In this document: in pieces, positions 6,980 to 9,213 of the stretch
Layout: each line of letters starts with the position of its first letter
Position numbering within the stretch: the first letter of the stretch is position 1
Source: Candidatus Pacearchaeota archaeon
GTDB lineage: Archaea > Nanoarchaeota > Nanoarchaeia > Pacearchaeales > GW2011-AR1
DNA: 9,213 nt
Direction: 5' to 3'
NCBI GenBank assembly: GCA_002690445.1
Contig: NZER01000452.1
Coordinates: 1-9,213 of the forward strand
Notes under the pieces: model-generated
The model's database searches: none
Told to the model about the DNA's origin: nothing
Seen by the model: the letters and a program-made list of their open reading frames with translations, nothing else
Position numbers and translations under genes: made by a program

Positions 6980-7590
6980 TGAAAATATACTACGGAAAAG
7001 GATCATGTACTATAGAGGGGGCAGAGGTTGTTGGAATACAGCTTAAAACAAAAGGACAGTTTAAAATAACAAAAACTTGTGGCGATAATGCAATATTAAT
7101 GGCTAAAAATAATAAAATATTAATTTCTCTAATGGGGGAAGGTGGATTGAATAATCTTTTTGATTATATTGGTGAGCTTAAAATATTATCTGCTAAAGTT
7201 GTCAATAAAAATTTAGAATCAAGCCTTGCCACAATAGTCAGGTTGCAGGATTATTCAGAGCTTATAAATAGCAAATCAGAGGATATGACAACAAAGTCAG
7301 AGGATTTGAATGCTGGTTATGTATATAAAAATAGAGTACAAAGAACTACAGTTGATGTAACAACAATAGATAATTTACAAACAAAAGGTGAATTGTATAC
7401 TGCTGATGGAAATTTATATACAGGATTGTATCATATCATGCTTGATGGAGCAAAGGCAATGACAGGGGCAGAGCATAGTAAAGCATCAGAAGATTTATAT
7501 ATTAAGAAGGATGATAAAACAGTGAAAACAGGAATAACAAAATCACCAAGAACAATGACAACAAAAACATCAAGTAGAGGAGGTTACTAA
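6979..7590 (+). CDS. Putative tail/structural protein with YxGxYH motif
   Basis: 203 residues. The N-terminal half (1-95) is predicted beta-rich, with MKIYYGKGSC at the start and hydrophobic alternation through AILMAKNNKILISLMGEGG. The middle (about 96-125) is polar and likely flexible. The C-terminal part carries LYTADGNLYTGLYHIM followed by MTGAEHS (about 139-167). The pattern Y-x-G-x-Y-H plus a downstream M-x-G-x-x-H occurs, from memory, in several structural proteins of marine phages, including cyanophage-type ones, where its role is unassigned. The last 25 residues are Thr/Lys/Ser-rich and end in SRGGY, whose codons also supply the next gene's ribosome binding site. Its ATG overlaps the hub stop by one base with AGGA at 6970-6973 before it. 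A role as a tail-tip or accessory virion part is inferred from position; no catalytic motif is visible. Confidence 0.62.
   Translation: MKIYYGKGSCTIEGAEVVGIQLKTKGQFKITKTCGDNAILMAKNNKILISLMGEGGLNNLFDYIGELKILSAKVVNKNLESSLATIVRLQDYSELINSKSEDMTTKSEDLNAGYVYKNRVQRTTVDVTTIDNLQTKGELYTADGNLYTGLYHIMLDGAKAMTGAEHSKASEDLYIKKDDKTVKTGITKSPRTMTTKTSSRGGY
7578..7584 (+). promoter_or_regulatory. Strong Shine-Dalgarno for the last structural gene
   Basis: AGGAGGT lies five bases before the ATG at 7590. It is the best ribosome binding site in the module, where most other starts rely on stop/start overlap, which suggests that the 346-residue protein is needed in higher amounts. It is embedded in the last codons of the preceding gene. 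Confidence 0.75.
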
Positions 7591-8630
7591 TGCCGTACCA
7601 ATCGACTGGAAAATGCCGATTCTATGTCAGTATATTGCAATGGTTAGATTCATTAGGCAAATTAGAACATCTGCCACAATGGGATTATGATACAGAAAAC
7701 GATAAAAATTTAGTTAGAATAAATCCAGCATCTCAAACTTCATTTGTTGGTACTGGTGATGGAACAGAAGATAATAATCAACAAATATTAAGATATAAAA
7801 ATACCTTAAATACTTTTGATAAACTTATGCCTAATGAACAAAACTTTTTTATGGTTTTAGGGCATAATTTTGCCACAACAGGAGTTAAAGGATTATATAC
7901 AAAGGAAAACGGAAATACTTATAGCCCATTAGCAATTTCGCCTTATGTCAATTGGACTGCTGGAGATGATACACAAAGTGCTACTTATGACGGCTTTTCT
8001 ATTGCTGTTGGTAATAATGCAGGTGATAATACAACAGATTCTTTAGCATTGTATTTTAGACACTATGCGAACAATTTAACTTATAAACTTTCCTCATTTC
8101 TGTACGGCACTTACTGGGAGTCCCCTTTCTCACCCGATCTAAAATTGACTTTAGGCTACGACACAGGAACGAAAAACATTGAGACAAAAGGAGGGGCATC
8201 ACTTTCAAATACAATGTGGAGACCTCCGATGTGGGGCGATACTCTTGGGCCGTGGGAATTATCTGATCCTGACAGTCCAACAACAGGGCAAACATTGGCA
8301 CACAGTTCTCGTAGAATCTGGAAATTATCATTCAGTTTTCTTTCACAGGAAAACATATTTCCTAAATATAATGCTTTAAATAGATATGCCAATACTGAAG
8401 ATTTAGATAGTGCTGATCTCTTATTAACCGAGGGTGAAACACTTTCAGATTCAGACGATTTTTTCAGTCAAGTGTGGAATCGCTGCACAACTGCCTTGCC
8501 CTTTATATTCCAACCAGATAAAGATGTTCCAGAATTTGCGATCTGTAAATTTACTAAACCAATTTCCTTCCAACAAACAGCACCTGGCTTATACCAAATT
8601 TCTAATTTAGAGATTCGGGAGGCCTGGTAG
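7590..8630 (+). CDS. Conserved marine-phage structural protein (RPPMWG/LPFIFQPD family)
   Basis: 346 residues with no signal peptide or membrane segment. Seen in order: FYVSILQWLDSLG (11-23); FMVLGHNFATTG (87-98); YDGFSIAVG (133-141); SPDLKLTLGYDTGTK then GGASLSNTMWRPPMWG (181-216); GPWELSD (220-226); SRRIWKLSFSFL (240-251); LPFIFQPD (303-310); and a C-terminal LEIREAW. From memory this set of signatures marks a protein family widely present next to tail hub genes in uncultured marine phages, still without a proven function. Its alternating beta strands suggest a virion component, perhaps tail tip or adhesin support. The start is the ATG at 7590 after a strong Shine-Dalgarno, overlapping the previous stop by one base. 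GC content jumps to 86/180 at 8101-8280, against 17/60 just before and 16/60 at 8341-8400, so the conserved core has different base use from its surroundings. It is the last gene before the terminator. Confidence 0.7.
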   Translation: MPYQSTGKCRFYVSILQWLDSLGKLEHLPQWDYDTENDKNLVRINPASQTSFVGTGDGTEDNNQQILRYKNTLNTFDKLMPNEQNFFMVLGHNFATTGVKGLYTKENGNTYSPLAISPYVNWTAGDDTQSATYDGFSIAVGNNAGDNTTDSLALYFRHYANNLTYKLSSFLYGTYWESPFSPDLKLTLGYDTGTKNIETKGGASLSNTMWRPPMWGDTLGPWELSDPDSPTTGQTLAHSSRRIWKLSFSFLSQENIFPKYNALNRYANTEDLDSADLLLTEGETLSDSDDFFSQVWNRCTTALPFIFQPDKDVPEFAICKFTKPISFQQTAPGLYQISNLEIREAW

Positions 8631-8675
8631 CTTCCTCAATAGCTCTCCTTACTACATGATGGACTGGGATGCAAC

Positions 8676-8704
8676 AAAGGGGGTCTGACCAACCCCCTTT
8701 TTTT
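8676..8704 (+). terminator. Intrinsic transcription terminator ending the tail module
   Basis: AAAGGGGGT at 8676-8684 pairs with ACCCCCTTT at 8692-8700 around a seven-base loop, giving a nine-pair stem with five G-C pairs in a row, followed by an unbroken T run (8698-8704). It lies 46 bases after the last structural stop codon and should end the late structural transcript. Confidence 0.93.
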
Positions 8705-8810
8705 ATGCCTAAATGTTTTATAAAATGCCCTAAAACCCTTCCCAAGATTTATATGGTAATTATGTCGTATAGGAAGTAAAACACTAAAATAAGCACAAAT
8801 TCCTCCTAAT

Positions 8811-8840
8811 CTGGTAATACTCCGTAATACCCCGTAATAT
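8811..8840 (+). repeat. Three tandem 10-base repeats, core GTAATAY
   Basis: The units CTGGTAATAC, TCCGTAATAC and CCCGTAATAT follow each other with an exact 10-base period, cores at 8814, 8824 and 8834. The spacing equals about one helical turn, so a bound protein would see all three on one DNA face. They lie about 60 bases upstream of the -10 element, a place suited to an activator or cooperative regulator. Confidence 0.6.
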
Positions 8841-8896
8841 CTTTTACTACTTTTTTTGTATCTTTCTCCTTATAAGGTAAATAATTCTTTTACTTA

Positions 8897-8905
8897 TGGT
8901 ATAAT
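8897..8905 (+). promoter_or_regulatory. Extended -10 promoter for the downstream gene
   Basis: TGGTATAAT has a perfect TATAAT (8900-8905) preceded by the TG of an extended -10. The hexamer at a 17-base spacing (GTAAAT, 8877-8882) is a poor -35, which fits extended -10 promoters or ones needing an activator. Transcription would start near 8912, leaving a leader of about 65 bases before the ATG at 8978. Confidence 0.6.
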
Positions 8906-8925
8906 GTATATTAAAGTTAACTTAT

Positions 8926-8944
8926 TATAATCATGGTGATTATA
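8926..8944. promoter_or_regulatory. Candidate operator: perfect inverted repeat
   Basis: TATAATCA (8926-8933) and TGATTATA (8937-8944) are exact reverse complements around the three-base spacer TGG. The site begins about 14 bases after the predicted transcription start, where a dimeric repressor would block the polymerase. A weak stem-loop in the mRNA leader is an alternative, but its AT-rich arms would make it unstable. Confidence 0.5.
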
Positions 8945-8977
8945 TGCAATTGAAACTTATTTGGAGATAGGGGAACA

Positions 8978-9213
8978 ATGAAAAATCAAAAAGAAAAGAA
9001 AATTAAATTAAAATCAATGTTTATGGTTGGAAATAGTGATGATGTCTTTGGAGAATCTGTAGTTACTGAAGCATCGCTGTTTGGAGAATTACAAGTAGAG
9101 AAAAACCAAATATTAGCCTTTAATGGTGTTAAGTGTTTTGATACCAGATTAGAAGCTATGGAGTTTATAAGAGATTGCGATTTTAGTGACTTTAAGGGAT
9201 CAATAAGTGGTAG
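8978..9213 (+). CDS. Unrecognised protein, 3'-truncated by window edge
   Basis: The frame is open from ATG 8978 to the window end (78 full codons). It begins with a very lysine-rich stretch (MKNQKEKKIKLKSMF), followed by an acidic/hydrophobic region containing DDVFGESVVTEASLFGEL and later EAMEFIRDCDFSDF. There is no signal peptide or membrane segment, and I recognise no family. The start is supported by a purine-rich leader with GGAG at 8963-8966 and AGGGG at 8969-8973, and by its position after a promoter and palindrome. Being separated from the tail genes by a terminator and having its own promoter, it is probably not part of the virion module; a regulatory, early or lysis-associated role is possible but not shown. 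The N-terminal lysine cluster might contact nucleic acid, which is speculation. Confidence 0.6.
   Translation, partial: MKNQKEKKIKLKSMFMVGNSDDVFGESVVTEASLFGELQVEKNQILAFNGVKCFDTRLEAMEFIRDCDFSDFKGSISG

Larger units (their letters stand above)
8705..8977 (+). other. Intergenic control region between tail module and next gene
   Basis: About 270 bases with no convincing gene on either strand. It contains three phased GTAATAY repeats (8811-8840), a T7 run (8851-8857), an extended -10 promoter (8897-8905) and a perfect 8-bp inverted repeat (8926-8944), then a purine-rich leader before the ATG at 8978. The density of signals suggests a regulated transcription start for a new module. No tRNA or attachment-site core is visible. 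Confidence 0.6.

Noticed and set aside
8056..8392. Alternative frames on both strands within the last structural gene
   Set aside because: They coincide with the GC-rich core, where stop codons are rarer; the 346-residue frame has recognised motifs throughout.
8749..8796. Reverse-strand 15-residue hydrophobic mini-frame (GTG start at 8796) preceded by AGGAGG
   Set aside because: The site is suggestive, but the frame is tiny, no reverse-strand promoter is evident and there is no conservation evidence; not enough to call a peptide.
1..9213. tRNA genes, CRISPR arrays, insertion sequences or integrase/attachment sites
   Set aside because: None seen on either strand by reading; apart from short edges and the 8631-8977 intergenic region, the window is filled by protein-coding sequence.

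Overview
The window looks like the tail-module part of a tailed phage or prophage genome, probably marine and with a siphovirus-like tail. All genes lie on the + strand and overlap end to start. In order they are: the 3' part of a tail tube (major tail) protein; a tail-assembly chaperone pair joined by a predicted -1 frameshift; a tape measure protein (TMP) interrupted by a mini-intein; a small four-plus-cysteine protein; a 1225-residue tail hub/tip-like protein; and two further structural-type proteins. A strong intrinsic terminator then closes the module. After it comes an intergenic stretch of about 270 bases with phased short repeats, an extended -10 promoter and a palindrome, followed by the start of an unrecognised gene that runs off the window.

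Base composition is AT-rich with clear local shifts. Hand counts give about 25% GC in the intein against about 40% in the tape-measure sequence before it, and about 48% GC in a 180-base core of the last structural gene against about 23-35% in the sampled blocks upstream and about 27% just after 8340. These shifts suggest mosaic ancestry.

The hub-like protein ends in a GC...NYNP...DDGSC motif and a dockerin-like pair of calcium loops. Such tails are familiar on secreted and surface proteins of marine Marinimicrobia (Fidelibacterota) and some Bacteroidota-group bacteria, so a host in that range is plausible. This is inferred from motif style only; no marker gene is present. Several proteins here also resemble, from memory, uncultured marine phage families (for example the RPPMWG protein and the YxGxYH protein).

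Working model: the tube protein polymerises around the intein-spliced tape measure with help from the short and frameshifted chaperones. The hub-like protein closes the distal end and carries an added C-terminal region of about 390 residues that may contact the host surface. The two downstream proteins are probably tail-tip or accessory structural parts. The most notable observations are the TMP mini-intein placed exactly within a conserved GRQ/S motif, the A9 frameshift site, and the dockerin-tipped tail protein.
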